A stretch of DNA of 64,000 nt from Arthrobacter livingstonensis (GTDB taxonomy: Bacteria > Actinomycetota > Actinomycetes > Actinomycetales > Micrococcaceae), in NCBI RefSeq assembly GCF_003219815.1, contig NZ_QJVD01000002.1:143574-207573 (forward strand), in the 5' to 3' direction. Below, piece after piece: positions 45,791-54,506 of this stretch; position 1 is the first letter of the stretch; each line of letters opens with the position of its first letter. A program made the translations under genes and the position numbers. The notes beneath the pieces were generated by a model. The model worked only from the letters and a program-made list of their open reading frames with translations. It had not been told where the DNA came from and made no database searches.

Positions 45791-47058
45791 GGTGTCTCCT
45801 TGCGGGGGTTGAGTGCCGGTGAAAACCTGTCCGGCCGGAAGCGTTCCCAGGCCAGGTCCGTGATGTCGCCGAGCAATTGGCGGGTGGTGTGGGCGGCGAT
45901 GGCGGTCAGCAGCACGCCGTGGCGGAAGAAGCCGGTGGCGATGATGAGTCCGGGAATGTCGCGCCCGGCGCCGTCCGCAACCCGGCCCAGCAGCGGGGCG
46001 TTGTCCGGGGTGCCGGGGCGCGCGCGGGCCGTTGTTTCAATCAGCTCAAGTTCGGCGACGGCGGGTACCAGCACCTGGGCGTCGCGCAGCAGCTGGTGCA
46101 CTCCCCCGGCGCTGACGCCACCGGAACCATCCTCGCGGCTGGTGGCGCCGATGACCACGGTGTTGTCGTTGCGGGGCACGATGTAGACGGGCACCCCACG
46201 CACCAGGCCGCGGAGGGTGGCGGTGGCCAGCGGCTGCAAATGGCCGGGGACGCGCAGGCGCAGGATGTCGCCGAAGACTGGGCGGACAGGCAGCACCAGT
46301 CCTTCAGGCAGCCCGGCCAGCTGCGGGGCACCGAGTCCGTTGGCCACCACCACCTCGCGGGCGTGCACTTCCCGCCCGTCCGCCAGGACGACGCCGGTCA
46401 CCCGGGAGTGCGTGTTGCCCGGGTCCGCGTGAAGCAGGCGGACGGCGTTGCGGCGGATGGACGTCTGCTCCTCGCGCAGCCGCCCCCGCTCCGCCGACAC
46501 TAAGTTGAGCTGGACGCGGATGGCGGTTGCGACGCCGCGCGGGTCCACCTGGTGGTCCTGGGCAATGCGGTAGGCGCAGGAAATGTACGGGCCCACCAGC
46601 GGCTCGGCGGCGCGGGCCTGGCGGATGGTGAGCTGCTCCACGTCGAGCCCATGCCTGAGCTGGACTTCCCGGAGATCGGCCAGCGCCGCGCGGTCCGCGG
46701 CGTCGGCACCCAGCACGAGGGTCGGCGTCGTTCGGAATCCGGTGTCGGCATGGCCGGCCGCAATGAGCGGGGCGACGAATTCCGGCCAGCGCGCCGCGGA
46801 GGCCAGCGTCAGCTCCAGGAGGTCCTCTTCCTGGTAGTGGAGTTCACTGACCGGGGCCAGCATGCCGGCCGCTGCAAAGGTGGCGCCGGTGGCCGGCGCG
46901 GGATCGATGACGGTGACGTCGCGGCCGCTGCACTGGGCCTCCCAGGCGATGCCCAGGCCCACGATCCCGCCGCCGATGACGGCCACGTCGGTGGTGATGG
47001 TTTCCGGCACAGTATTTGAAGTGGGCACGGTGTTTGATGTGGGCACGGTGCGTGCCAT
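45787..47058 (-). CDS. thiO: Glycine oxidase ThiO
   Basis: 423 residues of the DAO family. The FAD-binding motif is VIGGGIVGLGIAWEAQCSG; VFGDILRLRVPG, VYIVPRNDNTVVIGATSRED and NAPLLGRVADG are typical. It oxidises glycine to the imine used by ThiG. Near the N-terminus a short repeat (VPTSNTVPTSNTVP) lies before the Rossmann fold. First gene of the operon; its ATG is about 13 bases after the TPP riboswitch, with GGAAGGAG as ribosome-binding site. Confidence 0.95.
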   Translation of the reverse strand: MARTVPTSNTVPTSNTVPETITTDVAVIGGGIVGLGIAWEAQCSGRDVTVIDPAPATGATFAAAGMLAPVSELHYQEEDLLELTLASAARWPEFVAPLIAAGHADTGFRTTPTLVLGADAADRAALADLREVQLRHGLDVEQLTIRQARAAEPLVGPYISCAYRIAQDHQVDPRGVATAIRVQLNLVSAERGRLREEQTSIRRNAVRLLHADPGNTHSRVTGVVLADGREVHAREVVVANGLGAPQLAGLPEGLVLPVRPVFGDILRLRVPGHLQPLATATLRGLVRGVPVYIVPRNDNTVVIGATSREDGSGGVSAGGVHQLLRDAQVLVPAVAELELIETTARARPGTPDNAPLLGRVADGAGRDIPGLIIATGFFRHGVLLTAIAAHTTRQLLGDITDLAWERFRPDRFSPALNPRKETP

Positions 47059-47070
47059 TGTGTCTCCTTC

Positions 47071-47168
47071 CCTACGCCGGTATGAGCCGGATCAGGTTCC
47101 ACGCCCGGTGGGGCGCCTTTCGGTCGGCACATGCGTGCGCCCTCTCAGCCAGCTTGTCTGGCTCCCGC
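47071..47168 (-). promoter_or_regulatory. TPP riboswitch (THI element) controlling thiO-thiS-thiG
   Basis: On the minus strand the conserved TPP aptamer is clear: GCGGGAGCC at the 5' side, the pyrimidine-sensing GGCTGAGAGGG, then GGAACCTGATCCGG and CATACCGGCGTAGGGA. The ribosome-binding site GGAAGGAG of thiO follows at once, so control by hiding the site is likely. The element sits in the short gap to the divergent thiE, and its DNA doubles as the thiE promoter region. Confidence 0.95.
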
Positions 47169-47191
47169 GGTACTGAACTAGTCTATGAGAC
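47154..47191 (+). promoter_or_regulatory. Putative thiE promoter overlapping the riboswitch promoter
   Basis: TAGTCT (47179-47184) ends 7 bases before the thiE ATG and TTGTCT (47154-47159) lies 19 bp before it. There is no Shine-Dalgarno, so thiE may be leaderless. The same bases read on the minus strand (TAGACT, 47185-47180) could be the -10 of the thiO operon. Only 23 bp separate the riboswitch from the thiE start. Confidence 0.45.
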
Positions 47192-47872
47192 ATGAGCCTG
47201 CCTTCCGTCACCCATGACGCCACGACCATTGCACCCGCCCCGTCCATTGGCGATGCGCGGCTGTACGTGTGCACCGATGCCCGCAGGGAACGCGGCGATT
47301 TTGCCGATTTTTTGCGGGCTGCGTACGCCGGCGGGGTGGACATCATCCAGCTGCGCGACAAATCGCTGGAAGCCGCGGAGGAACTTATTCTGCTGGCCGT
47401 GCTGCGGAACGTGGCGGAGGAATTCGGCAAGCTGTGGGCCGTGAACGACCGCGCGGACATCGCCCAGCTGAGCGGCGCGCCCGTGTTTCACGTAGGCCAA
47501 AAGGACCTGCCGCTGCCGGCCGCGCGGTCCCTGGTGGGGCCGTCCGTGGCCCTCGGGCTCTCCAGCCACGACCCGGCGCAGGCTGCGGCGGCCGCTGCGG
47601 ATCCCTTGGCCGATTACTTTTGCGTTGGGCCGCTCTGGGCAACGCCCACCAAACCGGGCCGAGCCGCCGTCGGGCTTGAACTCGTGGAACATGCCGCCTC
47701 GCTGGGAACAACCACGCCGTGGTTCGCCATCGGCGGGGTGGATTTGTCCAATGTGGATGCGGTGGTGGCCGCAGGAGCGTCCCGGATTGTGGTGGTACGG
47801 GCCGTCACCGATGCCGAAGATCCGACGGCGGCCGCCCGGGAATTGCTCTCCCGCCTTCCCTCGCTGGGGTAG
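47192..47872 (+). CDS. thiE: Thiamine-phosphate synthase
   Basis: 226 residues. [20 protein letters not shown], the [11 protein letters not shown] segment, [24 protein letters not shown] and [14 protein letters not shown] are all ThiE signatures. It couples the pyrimidine pyrophosphate with thiazole phosphate to make thiamin phosphate. It is divergent from the thiO operon and, unlike it, is not preceded by its own riboswitch. Confidence 0.95.
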   Translation: MSLPSVTHDATTIAPAPSIGDARLYVCTDARRERGDFADFLRAAYAGGVDIIQLRDKSLEAAEELILLAVLRNVAEEFGKLWAVNDRADIAQLSGAPVFHVGQKDLPLPAARSLVGPSVALGLSSHDPAQAAAAAADPLADYFCVGPLWATPTKPGRAAVGLELVEHAASLGTTTPWFAIGGVDLSNVDAVVAAGASRIVVVRAVTDAEDPTAAARELLSRLPSLG

Positions 47873-47888
47873 CGGCGGGCGACGGCTT

Positions 47889-47938
47889 GCCAGGCTGACG
47901 GGGGCGTATGAAATTTCACACGCCGCCGCCGGCCTGGC
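47889..47938. terminator. Hairpin between convergent thiE and TetR genes
   Basis: GCCAGGC (47889-47895) pairs with GCCTGGC (47932-47938), and inside this GGCGTATGAA/ATTTCACACGCC (47903-47924) forms a second palindrome around TGAAATTTCA. It starts 17 bp after the thiE stop and ends 12 bp before the TetR stop. Confidence 0.6.
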
Positions 47939-47949
47939 ACGCCGCCGGC

Positions 47950-48651
47950 TTAGGCCAGTCCGGCAACCCCTGCAAGGACGTCCAGCTGCACCTCGAAAAG
48001 GGCGCCCGCGTCGCTGAACGTTGAGGCGCCGTACTGCCCAAACACCTCGAAATTCACGGCACCAAACAGCGCCGCCCAGACCAGGACGCCGCGGGCCAGG
48101 ACGCCGTCAGGCAACGTCAGGTCCATTTCGTTGCGGATGGACTCGAAGTCCGCCGACAACCCCGAGCCTGCGGGGACGCTGCCCATCCCATCCTCCTTCA
48201 GGGTCCCAGCCTTGCGCGCAGCTGCAAAGATCCCCACCAGCTGGCCGATCATCCTGGTTCCGGGTCCCGTGGTCTGTTCCGCCGGCGCCTGATACCCCGG
48301 CACAGGTGAGCCAAAAAGCAGGCCATAGCGGGCGGGCTCAGCCAGCGCCCAGGTCCGCACAGCCCGGCCCAGAGCCCGGAATTGCGCGGGTAAGTCGTCC
48401 ACGGGAACCGCCTCCACGGCCCGGTCCACGGCATCCCCCAGCGCGTTATAGCCATCCACCACCAACAAGGTCAGCAGTTCATCGCGGTTTTTCACGTACC
48501 GGTAGACGGCCGAGGAGACCACGCCCAAGTCCCGCGCGACTGCTCGCAGCGACAACCCCGCGGCCCCATGAACGGCCAGGTGGCCGCGCCCAATGCGGAT
48601 GATCTCCTGCATGGTTTGCGCCCTGGCGCGCTCCCTGGGTGTTTGCGTCAT
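47950..48651 (-). CDS. TetR-family regulator with TetR_C-type ligand domain
   Basis: 233 residues from ATG 48651. The helix-turn-helix is at about 30-60 (LSLRAVARDLGVVSSAVYRY). The C-terminal part (LRALGRAVRTWALAEPARYG, FGSPVPGYQAP) matches the WHG-type ligand domain common in actinobacteria. It is divergent from the NAD-dependent epimerase gene, with two matching palindromes between them, so it probably represses both genes. Confidence 0.88.
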   Translation of the reverse strand: MTQTPRERARAQTMQEIIRIGRGHLAVHGAAGLSLRAVARDLGVVSSAVYRYVKNRDELLTLLVVDGYNALGDAVDRAVEAVPVDDLPAQFRALGRAVRTWALAEPARYGLLFGSPVPGYQAPAEQTTGPGTRMIGQLVGIFAAARKAGTLKEDGMGSVPAGSGLSADFESIRNEMDLTLPDGVLARGVLVWAALFGAVNFEVFGQYGASTFSDAGALFEVQLDVLAGVAGLA

Positions 48652-48693
48652 TCCTTGAGTCTCGGGCAATCCGAGAGCGACGTCAACTTTAGT

Positions 48694-48755
48694 GAGCACT
48701 GCTCTTGACTTAAGCACCCCACAGTTCCACACTTGACGCAGAGAGCATTGCTCTC
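48694..48755. promoter_or_regulatory. Two palindromic operators of the TetR regulator
   Basis: GAGCACTGCTC (48694-48704) and GAGAGCATTGCTCTC (48741-48755) share the half-site GAGCA spaced by one base and have centres 49 bp apart. A TTGACT hexamer (48705-48710) and a TTGACG hexamer (48733-48738) lie next to them as possible -35 elements. The layout fits autoregulation together with control of the divergent gene. Confidence 0.65.
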
Positions 48756-48794
48756 AAATTGGCCTGGTCATTGTCACAAGGAACGGAAATCACC

Positions 48795-49724
48795 ATGAAC
48801 AACGTCAAAATCGTCACCGGCGCGGGGCCGGTGGGCTGGACGGTTGCCACCCAGCTTGCCGACGCCGGGCACCGGGTCAGGATCCTCACCCGATCGGGAT
48901 CCGGCCCAGAGCATGAACTGATCGAATGCCGCCGCGTGGACGCCAGCCAGCCGGAGGCTTTTCGGGCGGCCATGGCGGACGCCGATGCCGTGTTCCACTG
49001 CATTCACGGTTCCAAATACAACGCGGACGTCTGGCGCCGCGAACTGCCCGTGGCGGAACGCACGGTCCTGCAGGCGGCCGGCGCGGTCGGTGCCGTCGTC
49101 GTGTTCCCGGAGAGCCTCTACTCCTACAGCGCGCCGGAGCAGCTCATGGTCGAGGACAGCCCGCGCGCTGCCTCCACCGGAAAGCGCGGCGTCCGCACGG
49201 AGCTGCTGAAGGCCCGAGCCGAATCGGAAACACCAACCGTCAGCGTGGTCGCCTCCGACTTCTTTGGACCGCAGGCGCGCAACGCCCACGCCGGTGAGCG
49301 CATGGTCCCCCTCATACTTGCCGGCAAGCGGGTTTCCGTCATTGCCCGTGCCGACACACCCCATTCCTTCACCTACGTTCCCGACCTGGCGGCTGCAATG
49401 GTCAGGGCCGCCACCCTGCCGGAGCTGTGGAACTCCGTGCTGCATGCACCGACAAACCCGGCGCCAACCCAGCGTGAGCTCGCCGGCATCTTCGCTTCGG
49501 TGGCCGGGCTCGCGGCGCCGATGGTGGGCACCATTCCAGCCGGGGTGGTCCGGGCGGCGGGGCTGTTCTCGCCCGGCATACGGGACCTTGCGGAGACGCT
49601 CTACCAGTTCGTCCACCCGTTCGTCATGGACTCCACTGCCAGTGAACGGGCCCTGGGCCTGGCCCCCACCCCTCTGGACGTTGCCGCGAAGGAAACAGTG
49701 GACTGGTGGCGCACCGGGATCTAG
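48795..49724 (+). CDS. NAD(P)-dependent epimerase/dehydratase-like protein
   Basis: 309 residues from ATG 48795. The Rossmann motif is slightly altered (VTGAGPVGWTVATQLADAGH), followed by FPESLYSYSAPEQ, which gives a Tyr in place of the usual YxxxK context. The pattern fits atypical SDR proteins of the NmrA/epimerase type, where catalysis is uncertain. It faces a TetR regulator whose predicted operators lie in its promoter. It ends 4 bp inside the convergent MarR gene. Confidence 0.84.
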   Translation: MNNVKIVTGAGPVGWTVATQLADAGHRVRILTRSGSGPEHELIECRRVDASQPEAFRAAMADADAVFHCIHGSKYNADVWRRELPVAERTVLQAAGAVGAVVVFPESLYSYSAPEQLMVEDSPRAASTGKRGVRTELLKARAESETPTVSVVASDFFGPQARNAHAGERMVPLILAGKRVSVIARADTPHSFTYVPDLAAAMVRAATLPELWNSVLHAPTNPAPTQRELAGIFASVAGLAAPMVGTIPAGVVRAAGLFSPGIRDLAETLYQFVHPFVMDSTASERALGLAPTPLDVAAKETVDWWRTGI

Positions 49725-50224
49725 GCGGCCGGTTCCACCCTCTCGGAAACTTTCCGCAATAGCGCGGCCAACTGGGCCTGCTCCCCCGCACTCAGCCCGG
49801 CGAGCAGCTCCTTGTCACGGTCAAGAAACCGTGGGAACTCGCGGTTCACCAGCTCCTCCCCCAAGGGGGTAAGCCGCATGAGCACCACCCGGCCGTCGCG
49901 CTCCCAGGGCAGCCGCTCGACGAGCCCGCGCCTGGCCAGCTTGTCGGCATTCTTGGTGGTGGACGCACCGCTGAGCATGGTGGCCGCCGTGACCTCGCTG
50001 GCGCGCAGGGGCCGGTCGCTGCGGGCAAGCGTGCACAGCACATCGAACTCCGCGCGGGAGACCGCCACAGTCACAAGATCGCGCTCCACGCGCTGGGACG
50101 CCAGTGCCCCGATGCGGGAAATCCGTCCCATGACCTCAATGCTGGACACGTCCAGCTCGGGCCGCACCCGCCTCCACCCCGCCCGGGCCTGGTCAACAAA
50201 GTCGCCGCTCACATCCACAGTCAT
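49721..50224 (-). CDS. MarR-family regulator
   Basis: 167 residues. The winged helix (ASEVTAATMLSGASTTKNADKL, then the wing WERDGRVVLMRLTPLGEEL) is clear at about 78-128. It is divergent from the FUSC-family exporter with an 18-bp perfect palindrome between them, so it likely represses that exporter and itself. Confidence 0.9.
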   Translation of the reverse strand: MTVDVSGDFVDQARAGWRRVRPELDVSSIEVMGRISRIGALASQRVERDLVTVAVSRAEFDVLCTLARSDRPLRASEVTAATMLSGASTTKNADKLARRGLVERLPWERDGRVVLMRLTPLGEELVNREFPRFLDRDKELLAGLSAGEQAQLAALLRKVSERVEPAA

Positions 50225-50262
50225 GGTTCCATCCTAGAAAGACTTCTCACATGCTTCGTACC

Positions 50263-50280
50263 TATTTTACTAGTAAAATA
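50263..50280. promoter_or_regulatory. MarR operator: 18-bp perfect palindrome
   Basis: TATTTTACTAGTAAAATA is perfectly self-complementary and the only long AT-rich sequence nearby. It lies 38 bp upstream of the MarR start and 17 bp upstream of the exporter ATG, and includes TAAAAT, a likely -10 of the exporter promoter. Repressor binding there would block the polymerase. Confidence 0.75.
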
Positions 50281-50297
50281 TTTAATAACATGGAAGC

Positions 50298-51737
50298 ATG
50301 ACCACCACCACCCGATTGCGCCACTCCGGCGCTGCCCTGGCCCATTCCGTTTCGCTCGCCACATGGCGGACTTCCTTTGCCATGCGGCCGGCCGACGCCA
50401 TCTTCGCGCCGGCCATGAAGGTTGGCGTGGCCGCCACACTGGTCCTCGTGGGGGGAGGGCTCCTGGGCCATGAACCGCTGGCCGGAATTGCCTCCCTCGG
50501 CGCCCTGACCAGCGCCTTTGGCCGCTACCAGCCGTACCGGAGGCTCGCGCGAATGCTGGCCATGGTCGCCGTCGCCCTCCTCGTCGCCGCGGGTGCCGGC
50601 GCGTTCATGGGCGCCGCCGGGACGCCGCTCGGGCTCCAGATCGTGGTCCTGTCCGCCATCGCCGGCCTGTCCGCGCATGTGTTCTCCGCGTTCGGCATCA
50701 CCGGCCCGGGCGCCGTCATCCTAGTCTTCGCCGCCTCGGCGGGTTCCGCCTACGCTCACACCTTCGACGCCGTTCCCAGCGTTCTCGCCGCGGTGGGCAT
50801 CGGCGCCGTGGCGGGCTGGCTCGTGGCCATGGCCCCGGTGTTGGTCGTCCCGATGGGTCCGGCCCGGCTTGCGACGGCGCGTGCCATCGCCGCCGTCGTG
50901 CGCATTGGAACGGACGACGCCGGCAACCGCCAAAGTGCGGCCCAGGCTGCCCTGCGCTCAGCCAGGGAGTCGGTGGCCCTCAGTGCCGGGCCGCTTCGGG
51001 GCAGCGGCCGCCGGGCACTACTTCTGCAGGGCAGGGCTGCCCGGCTGAACCAACTGCTGGACGAGGCCGACGCCACCCGGACGCTGCGGGGCGCCGCCCA
51101 AGCCGCTGCCCTGGCCGGCCTGGCCAGGCACGAATCAGAATTGCGGAAAATGCGCGGCACACCGGCCATTCCGGTGCCGGCAACCGAGGCCAAACAGGAA
51201 ACAGCCACACCCCAGGGCTTCCTGGCAGCCGCGCGCACGGGCCTGGGCTCGAGGTCCAGCGCCAGCCAGGCCCTGCGCATGGCCGCGGCCTCGGCACTGT
51301 CCGGCTGGACCGCGGTCGACCTTGGCCTTGAACACCCGCTGTGGGCGTCGATGGGTGCCGTGGCCATATTGCAGGGACTGAACTACAGCGTCACGGTCCA
51401 GCGCGCCATCCAGCGCCTGGTGGGCAATATGGTGGGCGCCGCCGTGGCCGTTGCCCTGCTGTCCCTGTCGCTGGGGTTCTGGCCATCCGTGGTGATGGTG
51501 GTTGTGTTTCAGATGCTTGCCGAGCTGCTGGTGCTCAAGAACTACACGCTGACCACCATCGCCGTGACGCCCATGGCGCTGATCATGACCGGGCTGGGCA
51601 CCCATTTGGGGCCGGACGCCGCCGTCAGCCGCGTCGCTGACACCCTGGTGGGTGTGGTCATCGGCGTGCTCGTCGCGGCCGTCAGCATTTCCCTTTCAGA
51701 CAGGGTGCATCTGGCGCAACGGAAGCCCGCGAACTGA
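50298..51737 (+). CDS. FUSC-family membrane protein (aromatic acid/drug exporter-like)
   Basis: 479 residues. Two blocks of about five to six helices (35-175 and 330-465) flank a cytoplasmic region (180-320, Ala/Arg-rich). The second block holds WASMGAVAILQGLNYSVTVQ and RLVGNMVGAAVAV, the FUSC signature also seen in AaeB/YccS-type exporters. These export aromatic carboxylic acids or related compounds. Control by the divergent MarR regulator is likely. The ATG has only a weak ribosome-binding site. Confidence 0.87.
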   Translation: MTTTTRLRHSGAALAHSVSLATWRTSFAMRPADAIFAPAMKVGVAATLVLVGGGLLGHEPLAGIASLGALTSAFGRYQPYRRLARMLAMVAVALLVAAGAGAFMGAAGTPLGLQIVVLSAIAGLSAHVFSAFGITGPGAVILVFAASAGSAYAHTFDAVPSVLAAVGIGAVAGWLVAMAPVLVVPMGPARLATARAIAAVVRIGTDDAGNRQSAAQAALRSARESVALSAGPLRGSGRRALLLQGRAARLNQLLDEADATRTLRGAAQAAALAGLARHESELRKMRGTPAIPVPATEAKQETATPQGFLAAARTGLGSRSSASQALRMAAASALSGWTAVDLGLEHPLWASMGAVAILQGLNYSVTVQRAIQRLVGNMVGAAVAVALLSLSLGFWPSVVMVVVFQMLAELLVLKNYTLTTIAVTPMALIMTGLGTHLGPDAAVSRVADTLVGVVIGVLVAAVSISLSDRVHLAQRKPAN

Positions 51738-51810
51738 CACAGGGGTCCGGCTGGGCCCACTGCTGCGGCGGCCCCGGCCGAGGCACGAGGTTGGGGAGGA
51801 CTGTGGGCCT

Positions 51811-52173
51811 TCACGAGAGGCAGAGGCAGAACGGGTGTCCGGCGGGGTCGAGAAATACGCGAAAGGTGGTGCCCGGCTGCTCCTTGGCCTTCGTGGCGCC
51901 GAGCTCCACGGCCGCCGTCTCGCCGGCGTCAAGGTCCTCCACCATCAAGTCGAGGTGCATTTGCTGCGGCACTGCCTGTCCGGGCCAGTCAGGGGCCCGG
52001 TAGCCGGCGTCAACCTGCTGGAAGGAAATGCACGTCTTGTTATCCTCGGACCAGATCTCGATCCAGTCCGCCTCCGCCTTGACCTTCCAGCCGAGCAGGG
52101 ACGCATAAAAGCCAGCCAGTGCGCCAGCGTCGGGGCAGTCAATAACCAATCCCGGAAATCGCGCGATAGCCAT
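51811..52173 (-). CDS. VOC-family (glyoxalase-like) protein
   Basis: 120 residues: one VOC repeat pair (FPGLVIDCPDAGALAGFYAS, then MHLDLMVEDLDAGETAAVEL and VFLDPAGHPFCL). Likely metal ligands are the His in MHLDL and a late Glu/His position. It lies 9 bp after the flavin-dependent oxidoreductase stop on the same strand and may be co-transcribed. Substrate unknown. Confidence 0.87.
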   Translation of the reverse strand: MAIARFPGLVIDCPDAGALAGFYASLLGWKVKAEADWIEIWSEDNKTCISFQQVDAGYRAPDWPGQAVPQQMHLDLMVEDLDAGETAAVELGATKAKEQPGTTFRVFLDPAGHPFCLCLS

Positions 52174-52182
52174 GCAGGTACG

Positions 52183-53172
52183 CTACCCCACGGGCGCCAG
52201 TTCCATAACCCCTGCCAGCAGTTCAAAGCTGCGGATCCAGGCCGTGCGGTCGGTAACCTGCGTGGCCACAATGAGCTCGTCGGCGTCCGCCTTCTGTGCA
52301 AACCCCTCCATATACTCGCGGGCCGCCGCGGGCGTGCCCACGGCAGAGTAGCGCATCATGTTCAGCACCTGCTGGCCCGCCGGGGAATCCAGCAGGAGAT
52401 CCATCTCGGCGTCGGTGAACGTCTGGCCGCGGCCCACCATGGACGCCACGCGACGCCGCTTGGCCGTCAGGAACAGCGCGTCGGCCTCCTCCTGGGTGTC
52501 CGCCACGATGGCGTTGACGCCGGCAATCACATAGGGCTCGGCCAGGGCCTCGGAGGGCTTGAACTCGCGCCGGTAGATCCGCACCGCGTCCTCCAGCGCC
52601 TGCGGGGCGAAGTGCGAGGCAAAGGAGTACGGCAGCCCGAGGGCCGCGGCGAGCCTGGCTCCGAACAGCGACGATCCCAGGATGTACAGCGGCACGTTGG
52701 TGTCCCTGCCCGGGTAGGCGTTCACGCCGGGGATACGGGTTGCCCCGGTAAAATACGCCTGAAGTTCCTGCACGTCCGAAGGGAAGGTGTCCGCGGCGGA
52801 CGGGTCCCGGCGCAGTGCCCGCATGGTGTTTTGGTCGCTGCCCGGCGCACGGCCCAGCCCCAGGTCGATGCGTCCCGGGTGCAGGGTTTCCAACGTGCCA
52901 AACTGCTCGGCGATCTGCAGCGGCGAGTGGTTGGGCAGCATGATCCCGCCGGCTCCCAGCCGGATGGACTTCGTGTTGGCGGCAACGTGGGCGATCAGCA
53001 CGCTCGTGGCCGAGGAGGCGATGGAGGGCATGTTGTGGTGTTCGGCAAACCAGATCCGCCTGTACCCCCACGCCTCCGCCTTTTGCGCCAGCTCCACGGA
53101 GGCCCGGAAACTCGCGGCTATGCCGTCGTCGCCAATATGGGCCAGGTCAAGGATGGAAAGGGGCAGTGTCAT
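52183..53172 (-). CDS. LLM-class flavin-dependent oxidoreductase
   Basis: 329 residues of the luciferase-like monooxygenase family (MsnO8-like group): [20 protein letters not shown] at the start, [37 protein letters not shown] and [13 protein letters not shown]. It uses reduced flavin to oxidise an unidentified substrate. It starts divergent-free, with a 144-bp structured gap to the upstream flavoprotein gene on the same strand. Confidence 0.92.
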   Translation of the reverse strand: MTLPLSILDLAHIGDDGIAASFRASVELAQKAEAWGYRRIWFAEHHNMPSIASSATSVLIAHVAANTKSIRLGAGGIMLPNHSPLQIAEQFGTLETLHPGRIDLGLGRAPGSDQNTMRALRRDPSAADTFPSDVQELQAYFTGATRIPGVNAYPGRDTNVPLYILGSSLFGARLAAALGLPYSFASHFAPQALEDAVRIYRREFKPSEALAEPYVIAGVNAIVADTQEEADALFLTAKRRRVASMVGRGQTFTDAEMDLLLDSPAGQQVLNMMRYSAVGTPAAAREYMEGFAQKADADELIVATQVTDRTAWIRSFELLAGVMELAPVG

Positions 53173-53200
53173 GGGTATTGCCTTTCATGTGGTCTCCCTT

Positions 53201-53283
53201 GCGCCAACCCCGGAAGGGGCCCGGATATTTCCGCCGCCGGTCCTGCCGGGGAAGTACGACGGCGGCACCCGGGTTGGGGGCGC
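53201..53283. terminator. GC-rich inverted repeat region after the flavoprotein gene
   Basis: GCGCCAACCCCGG near 53200 is nearly complementary to CCGGGTTGGGGGCGC near 53270, with further GC-rich pairing inside. It occupies the gap between two minus-strand genes and could be a terminator of the upstream one. Arms are imperfect. Confidence 0.45.
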
Positions 53284-53316
53284 CGCTCCCGACGGCAGAG
53301 CGCAGCCGCCGCCAGT

Positions 53317-54408
53317 TCAGGCCGGAGCCGTCACGCTGAGCCGGTCGATGGCGGCGAGCGCTGCGGCCCGGCCAGCCCGGTTGGCGCCCAGCGTTGAAGC
53401 GGAGGCACCGTAGCCCACCAGCAGCAGCCGGGGTTCGCGGGCCACTTTCACGCCGTCCATGACAATGCCGCCGCCGGATTCGCGCAACTTCAGCGCTGCC
53501 AGGTGGTCCAGGGCGGCGCGGAATCCGGTGGCCCAGAGGATGGCATCGGCCGCAAACTCCGTGCCGTCCCCGAACACGGCGGCCGTCCCGGTGAGCCGTT
53601 GCAGGGGGCCGCGGGACACCAGCGTCCCGGCGGCAATCCCGTTTTGGTACTGCGGTGTCAAGGGCAGCCCAGTCACGCCCACCACGCTCAGCGGCGGCAG
53701 TCCAGCCGAAGTGCGCTCGTTGACGCGGCGCTCCACGTCTCGGCCCCAGTCCGGATCGAATTCGCGGGTGGTGAACTCCGGCGGGCGCCGTGTGGACCAG
53801 GCGGTTTCCACGCCGGCGGCGTCGAGCTGCAGCAGGAACTGCACGGCGGAGGTGCCGCCGCCCACCACCAGCACGCGCAGGCCGGCGAAGTCCGCCACCG
53901 AATGAAAGTCGTGGGTGTGCCGCTGGATGCCGGTGAACGTTTCCAGTCCCGGGTAGTGCGGCCAATGCGGCTTGTCCCACGTCCCGGTGGCGTTGATGAC
54001 CAGGCGGGTGGTGAAATTCCCGCGTTCGGTCTCCACCGCCAATGGCGAGCCGGAAGCCCCGGCCGGACTGCCGCCGTCGTCCACGTTCCGGGGATGGACC
54101 GCCAGGACCTTCACCGGCCGGTGGACCGGCAGCTCAAAAGTCTTCTCATAGCTGCCGTAATAGCGGGCGACGACGGCGGACGCGGGCTCGTCGGCATCGG
54201 CCGGGCCGAGCTTCATGCCGGGGAGGTCGTGAACGGCGTGAGCGGCGCCCAGCGTCAGGGAAGGCCAGCGGTGACGCCAGGCCCCGCCGGGACCCTCGTT
54301 GGCGTCCAGCACCACGAAGTCGCGCTCCGGGATTAGTCCGTGCCGGGCCGGGTAGTACGCAGCGGAAAGTCCCGCCTGCCCGGCCCCAATGACCACTACG
54401 TCCAGCAT
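53317..54408 (-). CDS. FAD-dependent NAD(P)-binding monooxygenase-like protein
   Basis: 363 residues from ATG 54408, with GGGAG 7 bases upstream. Two Rossmann motifs are present: FAD site VVIGAGQAGLSAAYYPARHG (3-22) and NADPH site VLVVGGGTSAVQFLLQL. The late motif WATGFRAALDHLA is typical of flavin-containing/Baeyer-Villiger-like oxygenases, which are longer; this one is compact like YUCCA/TrkA-type flavoproteins. Substrate unknown. Confidence 0.88.
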   Translation of the reverse strand: MLDVVVIGAGQAGLSAAYYPARHGLIPERDFVVLDANEGPGGAWRHRWPSLTLGAAHAVHDLPGMKLGPADADEPASAVVARYYGSYEKTFELPVHRPVKVLAVHPRNVDDGGSPAGASGSPLAVETERGNFTTRLVINATGTWDKPHWPHYPGLETFTGIQRHTHDFHSVADFAGLRVLVVGGGTSAVQFLLQLDAAGVETAWSTRRPPEFTTREFDPDWGRDVERRVNERTSAGLPPLSVVGVTGLPLTPQYQNGIAAGTLVSRGPLQRLTGTAAVFGDGTEFAADAILWATGFRAALDHLAALKLRESGGGIVMDGVKVAREPRLLLVGYGASASTLGANRAGRAAALAAIDRLSVTAPA

Positions 54409-54506
54409 GTGTTCACTCCCTCGTCTGCCCTGTTCCCGTCCGGCACCACGCTTGGCCTTCACGGTTCCGTCGCCTACATCTCAAGAAAACGGCGGCTCAC
54501 CGGGAC

